A stretch of 64,000 nt of DNA from Globomyces pollinis-pini (GCA_025399215.1 MU621121.1:37754-101753); one strand, 5' to 3'; shown: positions 14,418-27,217, numbered from the stretch's first letter. Translations and numbers: made by a program. The notes: generated by a model from the letters alone, not told the origin.

Positions 14418-15258
14418 TTAATTACTGGACAATATTCCTGAATCTTGCCAAAAGTCATTGCCAATTATATCACAATGCTTTATCAACACCATTTTTCTCT
14501 TTCGTACAATCCCTTCACCTGTGTTTTTAGAAATTTCATTGACAGCTTTCGTTTCTCTCACTAACGTACTTCCTGGGAAAATCAGTAGATTAAGAATACC
14601 TTTTCTATATACTGCATCAATATTATTGTAATTAAGCCCGTTTTGAAATAATAATTCATTTTTCCCTCCAGAATCTAATTTTTTTAGAATGGCCTCCGCT
14701 TCCCGTTCGGTGATTGGATTCTTTTCATGTTGTACCAGAGTCCAAAATGCAGTATTATACTGTTATAAATTGAAATTAAATATGACTTACCAAATTGTTA
14801 ATATGACAGTCAGCCTGACGCCAACTGAAATAGTCTTGAACGTTTTGATTAGTAGGGTATAGTACACATCGAGCGTCGAAACAAGGTAATGATTGTAACG
14901 GAGAATCTGGAAAATAAACATTCCAATTCTGCACAAAAGAAGCGGTAAATAATGAGACTAAATTAGAAATGATTTTGTCAGATCGACGATTGAATAAAGT
15001 TGTATCTCGCTTGAACAGGAACGAATACTCGTCGGATTGTCCATACGCCAAACTAATATCCATGAATTCCTCCATTACTGACTTTGCAGCATGATTCATA
15101 AGGTCTATTCCACGTTGATCATTTGGCTTGAGATATGAGTGAATTTTAGTAAAACTGTGGAAAGAACGTCCATCAACTCTGACGACTATGAAAGTATTTT
15201 TTAATAGTGTTTGAGTTTGTTCAAATGCTTTCACGTATTCAAATTTAGAACAGGCCAT
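14418..15258 (-). CDS. THG1: tRNA(His) guanylyltransferase
   Basis: Adds the extra 5' G to tRNA-His, the identity element for histidyl-tRNA synthetase. There are two exons separated by a 31-nt intron (14760-14790), giving 269 residues, the usual THG1 length. Visible signatures are the N-terminal SKFEYVK, the metal-binding VRVDGRSFHSF, LAYGQSDEYSFLFK with the catalytic acidic residue, the LFNRRSDKI triphosphate-binding segment, and SWRQADCHINNL joining to YNTAFWTLVQ across the intron. The start at 15258 gives MACSKFEYV, matching the family N-terminus. The gene is convergent with the preceding flagellar gene (77 bp between stops) and divergent from NUG1. Confidence 0.97.
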
Positions 15259-15410
15259 TTGGTGAAAATTGGAAAAGAATCTTCAATCACGAAGGTTCAA
15301 CGGTATGGGACTGTATATTGAAAGATTCGATAACTTCAGTTAGTAATAATCAAGGTATTCATACATCGTTACATTGAATTATCGTTTACATCCTTATTCA
15401 AATTTAACTT

Positions 15411-15432
15411 TTTTTTTTTTTTTTTTTTTTTA
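15411..15432 (+). other. Poly-T tract ending in TTTTAG just before NUG1
   Basis: About 20 consecutive T residues are followed directly by AG, nine bases before the NUG1 ATG at 15441. It looks like an exaggerated polypyrimidine tract with a 3' splice site, which would imply a 5'-UTR intron. It could equally be a promoter-type homopolymer tract. Only the homopolymer itself is directly seen. Confidence 0.5.
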
Positions 15433-15440
15433 GAATTTCA

Positions 15441-17307
15441 ATGGCCAGAGGAGATTATCGAAAAAGGAACATAAAAGCAGATTGGGTCACCATTCCCATT
15501 AGCAAAAAGAATGATTCAAGTCCTGGCACTTCTAAGAAAGCAAAGAAGAAAGACCCTGGAATTCCTGATTTGAGGAAATACAGTGCTAAATTGACTAAAC
15601 TACATCAACAAAAAGCTGCATTGAAGCCAACTGCTGCTGCAACTACGTTCGCCAGTGACCAGGATGCCATGGCTCATTTAGCACAGAAAGCTGCTGCTCG
15701 TTCCACTGTGTTTAATTTGTCCTTGGACACTGTTGATACTGCCTTCAATGGTGTTGATCAGGGAGATGCTGCAGCTGTTGGTAAAAAGGATAACTCCAAA
15801 AAAGCATACTATAGAGAGTTTAAGAAGGTTGTGGAACAAGCAGATGTTATTTTAGAGGTATGATTTTTGATGATGTCCTTACAATAGATTCTTGATGCTA
15901 GAGACCCTATTGGTTGTCGAACGAAAGAAGTTGAGGAAATGATTCTGAATGCTGGTGCTGACAAAAAGATTATTCTTATTTTGAACAAAATCGGTACAGT
16001 GTCTTAAACCCTTTAACTGACTAAATTAGATTTGGTACCACGAGATGTGGTTGAGCAATGGTTGAAGCATCTTCGTAATGAATATCCATGTATTGCATTT
16101 AAAGCCTCTACACAATCTCAACGGTCAAATTTAGGTCAATCCAATGTCTCGGCCAGTTTAGCTACAGATGCATTACTATCTGGAAGTGAAAGTGTTGGAG
16201 CTGATAACTTGATCAAACTACTTAAGAATTATTGTCGAAACGTGAATATTAAAACTGCCATTACTGTTGGTGTTGTTGGATTTCCAAATGTATATATTGA
16301 ATTTAATAATTCTATAGGTGGGTAAATCTAGCGTAATCAATTCTCTCAAACGTTCTAAAGTATGTGGTGTGGGTTCGACACCAGGTAAAACCAGCTTTCT
16401 AGTTAACTTTAAAAGGTGTTACCAAAGTCGCACAAACAATTCATTTGGACAAGAATATAAATCTTTTGGACTGTCCAGGTATTGTGTTCTCCCAAAGTAG
16501 TCGAAAAGAGGATGCCGCACAAGTACTTTTGAGAAATTGTGTCAAGGTAGAACTCCTGGATGATCCAATATCCCCTGTGGACCTTATTCTTTCGCGATGC
16601 AGCATTGAGCAACTTGAAAATCTCTACCAAATCAAAAATTTTAATGATACAAATAGTTTTCTGGTACAATATGCACAAGCTCGAGGAAAACTATTAAAGG
16701 TAAGATAACAAACTACTATCTATTATATATACTAATTTCCATTATCATTTAAAGAAACAAAACTAATGATTAGGGAGGGGTACCAGATATTGAAAATGCC
16801 GCCCGTAGTATTATACAAGATTGGAATCAAGGCCGCATCCCATTTTATACTGTTCCTCCGGTTCAGACAGTGGATTCTGGTGCTCATGTATCCAGTGCAA
16901 TTGTTACTGGTTGGGCAAAGGAGTTTTCACTTGACGATTTAACCAATGACTCTGAGGTGTTAAATAGCGTTGAACCACAGTCTTATGGCGCGATACCAAT
17001 GGAATCAGATAGTATGATTGTTGAAAGTGAAATGGTAGAAGAACCAATGCTGGAGACTATGCCTCAACAAAGACTGGATTCTTCAATTCCGGAAATTAGA
17101 TTCAAACCGGTTGTAAAAAAGACTGTAGTAGTAGAGAAAAAGGAAGAACTATTTACTAGAGATGAAGCACTGATTAATCCGATATTTAACTCACAAATAT
17201 CTAAAAAACAACAGAAAAAGCAAAAGAAACAGGCACGAAGACTTCAAAAATTGACAGATATGGAAGAAGATGAAGGATTTGATGATGAAGATGTCAGTAT
17301 GGAATAA
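15441..17307 (+). CDS. NUG1: Nucleolar circularly permuted GTPase (NUG1/GNL3L family)
   Basis: Pre-60S ribosome assembly and export GTPase, about 555 residues in six exons. The N-terminus is Lys/Arg-rich ([16 protein letters not shown]) with the coiled basic region typical of Nug1/nucleostemin. The G motifs appear in permuted order: [11 protein letters not shown], then NKIDLV (G4), then [12 protein letters not shown] (G1, formed across the 16287-16317 intron), then LLDCPGIVF (G3). This is diagnostic of the YlqF/YawG class. After the GTPase domain come an acidic middle (16900-17080) and a Lys-rich C-terminus ([13 protein letters not shown]). Introns are mostly 28-35 nt, with one longer (16699-16773). 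The start is the first ATG after the poly-T tract. Confidence 0.93.
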
Positions 17308-17422
17308 TAAAATATTTTACCCTTTCTAAAATTTCCGTTTAATGAAAGTAAAACAGATTTGGAGTGGCGTATGGAGCAGGACTAATTTTTATCCCACCAA
17401 TTTTAAACCTGAGTGATTTACT

Positions 17423-19932
17423 ATGGACAGTTTTCTTGGCGAAATTCCTTCTCCAAAAGATAGTCCTGAAGTAAAAATATATAAAGCATGCGGTATTTTA
17501 ATGTTATTCATCACTAACATTTCTTTCAGATCTTTGTCGACAGCGAAAGAGAGGTTTTTAAACCTAATTTAACAATTTAATATAGCTTGCGATGGTAAAA
17601 ATCCATGTTCTCATTGTCTGCAAACTCAAAAACGAACTCCCGATATTCAATGTATTTATTCACCTTCAAAACATCTCAATAGTAAACCTGAAAACATCAC
17701 TGCAGTTAGTTCAACTTGTAATGCATGCAGATCAAAGAAGAGAAAGTGTGATGGAGGATTGCCTTACTGCACGATATGTATAAAATCAAAGATTAGGGAT
17801 AAGGATGGGTTACCATGTTGTGTATACTCTGAGAAACAACGGAAAAAGCGAGCAAAGAATATGTTAGCGGCTAGTTCTACTCAAAGTGTCGCTTCTCCAA
17901 ATACGTCAATTAATGGAACTCAAGATTTTACTCATCAGCCAAACGTTGATGTCAATCAAACGGAATCTTGGAATATGCCAAATCCAGATTCATATTTTTC
18001 AATCTCTCCTGGAGTGTTCGTAGACACTAAAAGTAACTCACGATATATTTAACGTTAGTGTTTCAAAACACCTTTATCACTCCAATCGAAAAAGTGCTGG
18101 ACCGACCAGCAATTCCTGCACAACAAGTTTTTCACGAGCCATCACTGACAATTATTGATAGCGTTTATTTGACTCACCTAGAGCAACATCTATTTCATCT
18201 TAGTTACATAGTTTTACAAGCTGTGCCAATGTCTTCCACTGATAAATTACATATTCTATCTCCGACTGGGGTGTCACCAACCATGTGTAAAGCACTAAAG
18301 TTTGCATTGTTTGCTACTTCTGTAATGTTTTCGAATCACCCAGATCTTTTCCCTTGTGGTCCCGACAAAATTAGCTTGAAGCATCGGATTGATGTTGCGA
18401 GAAAATATGCTAGTCGTTCTATTCGGTGTATCAATCAATCGCTTTCACAATTAAATTTTGTTACTATACCTGACACGTTCACCAAAACAGTTGACCCAAT
18501 GTTTCAATTACCTTTTGAACCTATTGATTCGTGTGATTTGGTTAGAGCTATGCTATGTCTGGCTCCGTTTGCGTATGGAATCGGAGAAGGTGGTAGTGCA
18601 ATCCGTCTCATTCGTAACTATAGCCTTTCTTCTAATATTTTATAGAGGATGCATGCTATGTTGCTGAAGTGCTTGGAATTTTTACTATGATGGATACTGA
18701 ATCAAACTCCAGGCCGCTTTGGAGCGTTGATTCGTTTGTTTTTAGAGTTCCAACTGATGTATTTTCGCAAGCCCCTCAAAATGCATCTGAAGAGCAAGAA
18801 AGATTTGTTTTATGGGCTTCATGTCTTGTCTTTGATACTTTCTGTTCTATGGAAAGTGGCCATGCTTTTTCATTAGATGAGCGACTGTATCCTGATTTTG
18901 TTAAAGGTTGGAGACCGGGAGTTAGGGATGATAAATCGCAACCGCCAATTCGAAAGCCAACCCTGGCTACGAATACAGTTTGGGAAAAGGGTCCATATGC
19001 TCAGATGTTTGATCGAGTATCTGATATATGTACATTTGATTTGTATCCACATACTACATCTTCCACTTTTAATTACGTTGTCTGGATCTGTGTTATTATT
19101 CGTCGGATACTCAGAGTGGTCCGATCAAGAGTTCCATTATTTTCGTGTGACGGGGAAAAACATCAATGGTGGGAAGAGGCATTGTCCGCACACCCTCCTG
19201 GAGTGCAAAATTCATTTATGCGTCTCCCTCGTGATATAACTTTTGAAAGTTTGCATGACTCACTTTTGATTTGGTATTCGCATATACCAGATCGAGCAAG
19301 AGCATTTCCATCTCTGGAAATATTTGCAATGGGATACAGTGAACCACAAGAACCAGAAAATTTTATAGTTTGGTCGTACGCAGCTCCAGCAGTCGAAGGA
19401 ACTTTATTATTCCTTTGCGCTTTTTCGTAAGCCATTCAATTTCTTTCTAATTCGTTAAAGGTATTTGCATATGCGGTCATTGGATGCTTCCAGTACTGTT
19501 CCACCTACTTATCGGCTATCGGTACCTCGCTATTCAAATGTAGACAATCTCCCACCACCTGCATTCACTTTTACATCTCGTCAAATTTTAATGACAACTT
19601 TGAGGGCTCTAGCATATATGTTGAAATGTCTAATGTCACATGAATCTCCATTGTCTTCCTCCACCAAACCTTCTCCTGTTCAGTATTGGGCAATTCAACC
19701 TTTGGAATTATTTATTGTATCTTCTTCGGGTCTACTAGCTGGGAGAGTTCCACCATACAATGAGAAAGATTTTTTGGAGGCTGTACAATTGGTGCATTGT
19801 TTTATTTTGCCAGCACTTGAACGTTTTTGTGATATTTGGCCAATGTCGAAACACTATAAAAGTAAACTGGAGTCTCTGCTCACAAGCTTACAACCACAGC
19901 CTGCTCACACACAACCGCAGCCAACTACCTAG
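17423..19932 (+). CDS. Zn(II)2Cys6 transcription factor with two zinc clusters
   Basis: Six exons, about 770 residues. The first zinc cluster is built from exon 1 (to 17492), a 24-nt microexon (17530-17553) and exon 3. Joined, it reads ACDLCRQRKRACDGKNPCSH, giving C-x2-C-x6-C-x5-C-x2-C, with the last Cys 12 residues further on. A second complete cluster follows about 40 residues later (STCNACRSKKRKCDGGLPYC, then TIC...CC). A Ser/Thr/Asn linker leads to a fungal-specific middle-homology region at 18290-19430 (LFPCGPDKISLKHRIDVARK, LAPFAYGIGEG), and the C-terminal helices end at 19932. Other introns are 18033-18058, 18614-18645 and 19427-19460. It is a paralogue of the minus-strand factor at 27218-29495: both share YLHM/YLHL, ILMTTLRA/ILMTVLRA and a C-terminal KPMANKYYSKL-like motif. 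Targets cannot be inferred. Confidence 0.88.
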
Positions 19933-20025
19933 AAATAATTTTGCTAATATATATAAGATCATCAGAACATTTTTATATATGGACAGCTTTATTTAGATTG
20001 ATTCCCTTGGACATCTATTGGATAC

Positions 20026-21599
20026 TTATAAATCATGGGAATTTTCTGTGACAATACCCTGAATAGCAACCAAATATTCTGGTGTCAGACCAGTGGTTCG
20101 AAGATCAAAACTTGTAAGATACTAACGGTTAAATGAAACCAAAACGAACCTTATTTTGACTAGTAGCTTCAAACAAAATTTTCCCAGCCATATCATTGAC
20201 TTTACCAATATTTTGAATAACTGGAGCAGGATCCAATAAGTTCTGAGTAGAACCGGTATTCATTGTTCTTTCTGCAACATAGTCACCTAATTTATTACAA
20301 GAAACATCTATTCCAGTCAGAGTTGGAAGATTATGTTTGAGTAACACTGCCAAAGCTTTGGTTGATTTCATTTCTAATCCATTTCCGGAAAGATCCAAAC
20401 TTTTAAGTTGTTTATTTTTGACCAAACATAAAAGTAAGAAATGACCTCCTTGATCGTGTAAATAATTCAATCTCAAGTCCAAATGGAATAATGTATTGTT
20501 AACTTGTAAAGACTTTCCAATACATTTTGCACCTTCCTTTTCAATTTGATTATTGGATACTTTCAATATTTCCAATACCGTTTTTGGACTAGCTAATAGT
20601 TTGGCTAATCCTCTAGCACCTGTTTGTGAAATCTTATTGTGAGATAAATCTAAATGCTTTAAGGTTGAATTATCCAATAAGGAATGTGAAATTAATCGAC
20701 ATCGATCATCATCAATTCCACTTGCAGTAATTGCTAATTTAGTTAAAGTGATGATTTCTAATCCAGCACAGAGGGATATTGAATCTTTTAAGGTCATTCC
20801 AAAAAAGGACCATGAGAAATCCATTCCACAATCAGTTAAACTATACAATCATTAGATAGATTTTTGATACCCATAATAACAAGAGAATTCTTTCAATTGT
20901 TTCAATTGAACTAATAAACCTCCTAATTCCAAATGATCTAAAGGTTTATCACTTGGAACATCTGGAGCTTTTTTTAAATCCTTATATTTATCATCATCAT
21001 CTGGTGGAACAGGAACAACTTCAATTGGTTTCAATTTCCTTAATTTCAAAGTTTCTACAAATGGGGCCGCCAAGAATAGTTCCAATTGAAGTTGTTTCAT
21101 TGATTCACTCATTACATTTGTATCTGTTGTTGGTTTGAAATTTTCAATGACATCACGTAAATGAAGTTCAAAAAACATCCTTTTCCAAGAATTACCATGA
21201 TTAGTTACACTGGAATATTGGAATTTGGATTTTGTTCTTCGTTTCCAGTAGGAGGGGTCAGGTATTAATGGTCCTGCAATTGATAATGGGAAATCTAATG
21301 GAATAGATTCAATTATCGAATCTCGATACTTTTCCGGAATTCCTTCCAGTATTGGTTTTTCTAAACGTTAATCACATTAAAATTCTACTCTCAAAGTTGG
21401 CTACAATGGCTTTTACACAAAGTGCAGTAAGCTTTTCTATTGGGGCAAGATTCCATTCTGGGTCTTCTGCAATTATTCTCCTCTCTTGTCCTCCTCCTTT
21501 GGATTTTGGGGTCACTATTGAATGCTCGGTATCTAAAGAATTCTTTCCAGCATCATTTTGATGGCCATCGTCTTTCGGAGTATCTTTCGTGGAATTCAT
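20026..21599 (-). CDS. TCTE1: Dynein regulatory complex subunit 5 (TCTE1), LRR protein
   Basis: Four exons and 495 residues by my joining; human TCTE1/DRC5 is about 500. Exon 1 contains RRIIAEDPEWNLAPIEKLTA, the characteristic DRC5 N-terminal motif. Exon 2 carries NHGNSWKRMFFELHLRDVIENF. Exon 3 begins YYGLTDCGMDFSW across a 30-nt intron and then runs through ribonuclease-inhibitor-type leucine-rich repeats (LKHLDLSHNKISQTGARGL, LFHLDLRLNYLHDQGG, LKSLDLSGNGL). The last exon, after a 28-nt intron at 20122-20149, reads YLTSFDLRTTGLTPEYL and ends at a stop at 20026-20028. Known role: part of the nexin-dynein regulatory complex linking outer doublets in motile axonemes. The internal donor at 20149 (GTTCG) is slightly unusual. 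Confidence 0.93.
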
Positions 21600-21711
21600 A
21601 TAAGCAGACGCGAAAAACAGATTATCAAAAAATTTACATAGCTTAATTTTCAGAAATGATTATGAACCGGAACGTTTGATGAATAAAACATGAAATTTCT
21701 TTATTATATGA

Positions 21712-23537
21712 TTATTGTCGCAATTTGGCCATGGCTTCAGGAAAGTTCTGAGATTAATGAAGGTTGAAACTTACTTTCATAACATGGGCTTGAGCTGCTG
21801 CTGCTTCTTGACAGGAGATGATATTCATAACTTCCGCTTCAGTTCGCGCAATTTTGATAGCGTCATTGTATACTCGCAATGCTTCATCCATTTTGTTTTG
21901 ATGGCATAAAAGTTGAGCTAACTGAGTATAGGCAATATCACATAATGGATCGACTTCAATTGCCTTTTTACATTGTGCTTCTGAACCGTCACCATCATTT
22001 TTCCATTGTAATAAAAGAATTGCTATACGAATCAATAAACTGTAAATCTTTTACCCATATTGATGTATGGAAGAGGTGATTTCGGGTCCATTTCAATTGC
22101 TTTTAAGAAACTCTTTTCTGCGTCGGCAAAATTTTGCTTGTCCATCAAAATTTCACCGTGATAGTTCCATACTTCAGCAGACTTTGGAAAAAGCTTTTTT
22201 GCTTCTTTAAATTTAGCATCAGAGCCCACTAGGTCGCCCAATTTATATTTAGCAACTCCCATTTGAATATGAACATAAACTGAAGATTCATTTTCTTTTT
22301 CATATTTCAAAGAGTTACTGTAATCTTGAACAGCACCTTCAAAATCGCCTGTCAAAAATCTGACTTGACCACGATGATAAAAAAGATCAGGGTGCTCCTT
22401 TGTAACTGATTCCGCTTTTTCAAACTGTTGGATTGTTTTCTCCACTTCTCCTCGTTCCATGTATAAAGTTGCTCGTTTTATGATAGAATTGACGTTTTTA
22501 GGGTCTAATTCTAAAGATTTTTCCAAATCCTCAACCGCTTCATTCACAAGACCTATAATAAGCTACATAAAAATGAATACCCATCAAAAAGTGTAAGGTA
22601 GCCCGATAGTTATATGCCTTTGCTTTGATCAACTTGTCTGAAAATTTATCCTCCTTAATGGCCAAATTTACAAGGTCAAATGAAGTTTGCCATTCACGCT
22701 TAGTATATGCGGTAAAAGTCTTTTTCAATAATAAATCCGACTCAGTTTCAGATTCCAAGTCCAAGACAATCTGAGCATCAGATGGTGTCGCCCGGAAAGA
22801 ATCCATGTACGCGGAAATAAAACTTTGATTAATAAACTTAATGATTACGTTTGGGATGGCATAGTAGTCACTTTGGATTTCATAATCTCCTCTGTTCGCT
22901 GTGTAGAAATTACTTTCAACAATCGATCTGGTGCTGCCATTGAATTTTGATTCTGGAACGATTCTAATACACAGACCACTGTATAATCATTTAATGCATC
23001 CTTAAGATTCCCTAATTTTTCAAATGCGAGTGCTCGACGATGGAAAGCTTTAATATAAGCCTTATCTAATTTGATTGCTTCATTGCAATCATTGATGGCC
23101 AATTGATATTCTTGAATGTTTGAGTAGGATGCTGCACGATTACAGTAAAAAACAGCATCTGTATGCAAAGCAATGGCCTTGGTGTACTGTTCAATGGCTT
23201 CGTTAAATTTCTTTGCTGCATATAATTTGTTTCCAGCAGCTTTTGCTTCTTGTGCTAAAACTTTTACATCCTAGTGTGAAATAAACTCGAATTACCTTAT
23301 TGGATTCGATTGGCTGCTGTTCACCCAAATCTTTTGACTTTGAGGCATCTATAAAATGAGTTTACCATATTAGTTACCAGACTTTTTCTTTTTGTTCTTT
23401 TTCTTTGGTTTTGGGGTTTCGACCTTTGCTGGAGATGGTTTTGACAAATAGTATAATGCTCCACCTGCAATACCCGAGACCACGATTGCTCCAAGGATGA
23501 TCTTCCAGTGTCGATTGAGTGTCGATTCTGTGTTCAT
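21712..23537 (-). CDS. TOM70: Mitochondrial import receptor TOM70
   Basis: Outer-membrane receptor for Hsp70/Hsp90-delivered preproteins, about 560 residues. The start at 23537 (MNTESTLNRHW) puts a single hydrophobic segment at residues 12-30 (IILGAIVVSGIAGGALYYL), followed by a Pro/Lys linker (KPKKKNKKKK). This is the Tom70 N-in anchor. TPR repeats follow: the clamp-type AVFYCNRAASYSNIQEYQLA with an RRALAFEKLG helix at about 22930-23168, then the Tom70-specific region, then a long C-terminal TPR array (22032-22547). A short last exon NFPEAMAKLRQ ends at 21712. The longer open frame upstream of 23537 starts only with a non-ATG codon and would bury the anchor. The gene is divergent from the PP2C gene. 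Confidence 0.9.
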
Positions 23538-23848
23538 CTCGACAAAAATTGAAGAAAAAAAATTATCTTTGAAGTTGAATATTTTAGCATTAATCCGCAA
23601 TGAGAACAGCGAAAAGGTGTCCAACTGATACATGAATTGACTGTGAATAAAATGAGGGAAGCAATTCTTATAAATGAGAGTAAAATCACTTAAAAAGTAT
23701 CTAATTGTTGGTACTCATCCATGGTGTAGTAATTCAACAAAATATATTACAAAGATGTAAGCAAGTTTATCAGCCAATTATTAATGGGTCTTGACGCGTT
23801 GGATGACGATGATGTGTCTTTTCCAATTGTTCAATTTCTAAACATTTG
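23538..23848. promoter_or_regulatory. Divergent intergenic region TOM70 / PP2C
   Basis: About 310 bases lie between two outward-facing start codons and must hold both promoters. The sequence is AT-rich, and I see no clear TATA box or repeat. An ATG at about 23784 begins a short frame that stops before the phosphatase start, so it may be an upstream ORF. Confidence 0.4.
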
Positions 23849-24880
23849 ATGGGAACTTCCTCTATGCCCGTTGATTCAAAGAAAATTGGAACGTTTACCG
23901 ATTTAGGTGGTAGAGCGACTCAACAAGACGCTGTTCTGATTCTCCCTGATTTTCTAGTCGTTCAGAATACCGTTATTCACATATTTGGAATATTTGATGG
24001 TCATGGTAACTTGAGGTCTATTTGTTTTAATTCATTTTGAATGCTAGGCTCGGAAGGTCATAAAGCATCAGCAGCAGCGAAAGCTGCCTTTCCAACAATC
24101 TTCCAACAACAATCAGAGCAACTATTAACAAATACACAAGAAGTATTAAAGAGTGCTTTCAAGAAAGTTGATGAAATGCTATTGAATGATCAAACTTGGG
24201 ATTCGTATTTATCTGGAACGACTGCTGTCATTTTGGTTATCATCAACAATTTGGTATACGTTGCTCATGTTGGAGATAGTAGATTAACTATCATCAAAAA
24301 AGCAGATTCAGCATTGATTGGATTAACAACTACAAAGTAAACACTTTATATTTAACTCTGGAAGGGATCATACTTGTGAAGTCCAAAGTGAGAAAGAGAG
24401 AATTATGGCAGCAGGTGGAAGAGTAGAGCAACTTTGGCTGGATGGGAAGTTTGCTGGTAACAATGATTTGCCTTATTAGTAGGACCACTTAGAGTATTCA
24501 AAGGAAGCTTGCCTTATCCAGGGTAATATTCCAAACTAACGTATGTAGAATTGCTGTAACTCGAACGCTTGGTTAGTTGTCAAATCTATTATTAATGACC
24601 TTTAGGAGATGCAGCAGCACGTAAAATCGGTGTGCTATCTGATCCCGATGTAAATGTAATAGAATTAGGAGAAAACGACAAATACTTGCTATTGGCAACA
24701 GATGGATTATGGGATGGATTAAATATGGAAGAGATGTTGAAGTGCATTCGCGTCAATGAAACACCAGACCAAATATCGCATCGACTTATCAAAGCAGGAC
24801 TCAAAGGATTACGCGCCAAGCAAATAGATGATAATATCACCAATGTTGTTATAGGATTGAATAACGGATTAGTAGTTTGA
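23849..24880 (+). CDS. PP2C-type Ser/Thr protein phosphatase
   Basis: Compact metal-dependent phosphatase, about 290 residues. All main PPM motifs are present: GGRATQQDA, IFGIFDGHG, SGTTAV, VAHVGDSRL, DHTCE (after the 28-nt intron at about 24336-24363), GGRVEQLWLDG, IAVTRTLGD (created by two introns around 24524-24604), LLATDGLWDGL and the C-terminal DDNITNVV. The aspartates that bind the two metals (FDGHG, ATDGLWD, DDN) are intact, so it should be active. The start is the first ATG in the frame that precedes GTFTDLGGRA. There is no targeting sequence or accessory domain, and the substrate cannot be inferred. Confidence 0.92.
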
Positions 24881-24958
24881 ATAGACTCATTTCTTTATAT
24901 TTTTAGTTGCTTTTGAGAAAAGTAAAGCTGAAATTTGCTTTCTGTTCATTTTTCATTC

Positions 24959-27167
24959 ATGATTGAATCTCTAAGAAAAGCACAACAACAAGCACTGTTG
25001 ACTATGCTGAATTTAAATCAGGAACCTGAGGACGATGCTCAAGTCGGTTGGAAAGTTCTCGTGTATGATAAACAAGGTCAGGATGTTATTTCGCCAACAC
25101 TGCGTTTGGGTGATTTACGAGGAGCTGGTATTACTGTCCATATGTACCCTATACTTTCTGATTTTTAGGTATATGTTTTTAGAATTCATTTTTAGGGCCT
25201 TGTTAAGCGATCGTCAACCTATCCCAGATGTCCCTGCAGTTTACTTTATTCAACCTACAATTGAAAATATCCAAATTTTATCTGAGGTATTAATTGAATC
25301 TCATATCTTTAGGATTTAAAAAAGCAATTGTATAGCTCAGTTTATGTCAACTTTTCGTCAGCACTACCTCGAAGCCTGTTGGAAGAATTTGCTTCATTAA
25401 CAGTTCAAACAAACTCAGCTTCATTAGTCTCACAAGTTTACGATCAATATTTGAATTATATATGTTTGGAATCCAATTTATTCTCATTAGAAAAATCTCA
25501 AACATACAAGGTTTTGAATGATCCAACAACACCTGACATTGTCATTGAACAATTAGTCGACGATATTGCCATGGGATTGTTTTCAGTAATTGTTACTTTA
25601 GGTAGATATACTTTACAATCTTACATTCAGGCACGGTGCCAATAATTAAATGCCAAAAAGGCAATGTTGCTGAAGCTGTAGCCAAAAAATTAGATTCAAA
25701 ACTCAGGGACAATATTATAAATAGTAGAGCAAACTTGTTTGCAGAGAAAATGCATTTAACAAGACCAGGTTTGTTATTTTACACCTAATTGGAATAGGTT
25801 TGAAGAATATCTAACAAAATTATAGTGCTAATATTGTTGGATAGATCTTTAGATTTGGCATCGATGCTTACACATTCATGGACTTATTCAACTTTATTTC
25901 ACGACATTTTGGAGATGAAACTAAACCGTGTTAATGTTACAGTATTGCTGCATTTTTAATCAACAATTTAGGCTGATGAAAATGGGAGAAAGTCTGTGAA
26001 AAATTATGATATAGATGTGACGGATACATTTTGGGAGAAGAATGCATCATGTCCATTACCAGAGGTCGGAAGTACGCAAATTATATATTTACAATAGTGT
26101 ACATCGATACAGAAACAAAAAGCTATCAAGCACAGGTCAATAGTGTAGGAGCCGCAGATTCGCAAGATCCAAAGTATAATTAAGAGTAACCTAATGAGAT
26201 AGCGATTTGAACTTGAGTACTCAGCAATTATCTAGCACCATTGCTCAAATACCTGAATTGAGGATGAAAAAGAAAATTCTGGATATGCACACAGTTATTG
26301 CAACTTCGCTTTTGAATAGCATCGTACAGCGACAATTGGATTCTTTTATATCAATGGAAGAATCTATCAATAAATTGGTAACTATACAGCTACTGTTAAT
26401 GATAGACCCCTAATGCAATTTTGGAGCTAATATCAGATCAACAAAAAAATATTGAAGATAAATTACGATTATTTTTGATTTACTTTTTGTCAGTGGAAAA
26501 TGTATCAAAAGAAGACGTAACCAAAATACAAAATGCTTTTGCTGAATTGGGATGTGACGTTGGAGCTATTGAACATGTTAAACAGTAAACGGATCTGTTT
26601 TAACAAATAGTGTTCGAATGTATTCAAAGATGACCGCATCTCAAGTTGCAAATCCTCAACTTCAGAAGGACAATTCTTCAAATGATCTATTAGGGTCATT
26701 CACCTCTAATTTCTCAAGGGTAACGATTTAGAAATTCACATATGCATAGTTAACTGGAACTTTACAATCAGCAGGTATTGGAGAAGGATTTGGAAATCTT
26801 ATTTCTGGGGTTAAAAATATGTTACCCAGTCGTAAAGAGTTAACAGTTACAAAGATAGTGGACTCTGTGATGGAAGGAACCGCTAGCTCAAGTACAGAAG
26901 ATTTACAAACATTTGATCCTAAATCACCAAGACAACAACAAAGTCAACAAGGTGCCAAAAAAACTACCTTTTCTGATGCAATTGTTTTCGTGATTGGGGG
27001 AGGAAACTATCAAGAGTATCATAATTTAATGGACTATGCACAGGTTTACTTTATTTCATACTAACTTTTTATAGCGATCCAATTTGGTTAAAAAATCAGT
27101 TATTTATGGCTCTACTGAACTGTTGTCCGCCAAAGCATTCATACAACAAATGTCACAACTGAAATAA
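24959..27167 (+). CDS. SLY1: Sec1/Munc18 protein SLY1 (SCFD1)
   Basis: SNARE regulator for ER-Golgi transport, about 600 residues, split into roughly a dozen small exons. The ATG at 24959 gives MIESLRKAQQQALLTMLNL. Diagnostic blocks in order are DVPAVYFIQPTIENIQIL, YVNFSSALPRSLLEEFA, the arginine-acidic stretch LLDRSLDLASMLTHSWTY, LFHDILEMKLNRVNV, KNYDIDVTDTFWEKN, IPELRMKKKILDMHTVIAT, and the C-terminal SDAIVFVIGGGNYQEYHNLM and IYGSTELLSAKAFIQQM. The order and spacing match Sly1 rather than Vps45 or Sec1. It acts on Sed5/syntaxin-5. The 3' end is convergent with the Zn2Cys6 gene, with about 50 bases between stops. Confidence 0.93.
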
Positions 27168-27217
27168 GTCATTTTTATTAATGAATGATTAAATAAAGAT
27201 GTTACTAAAGGCAGTCT

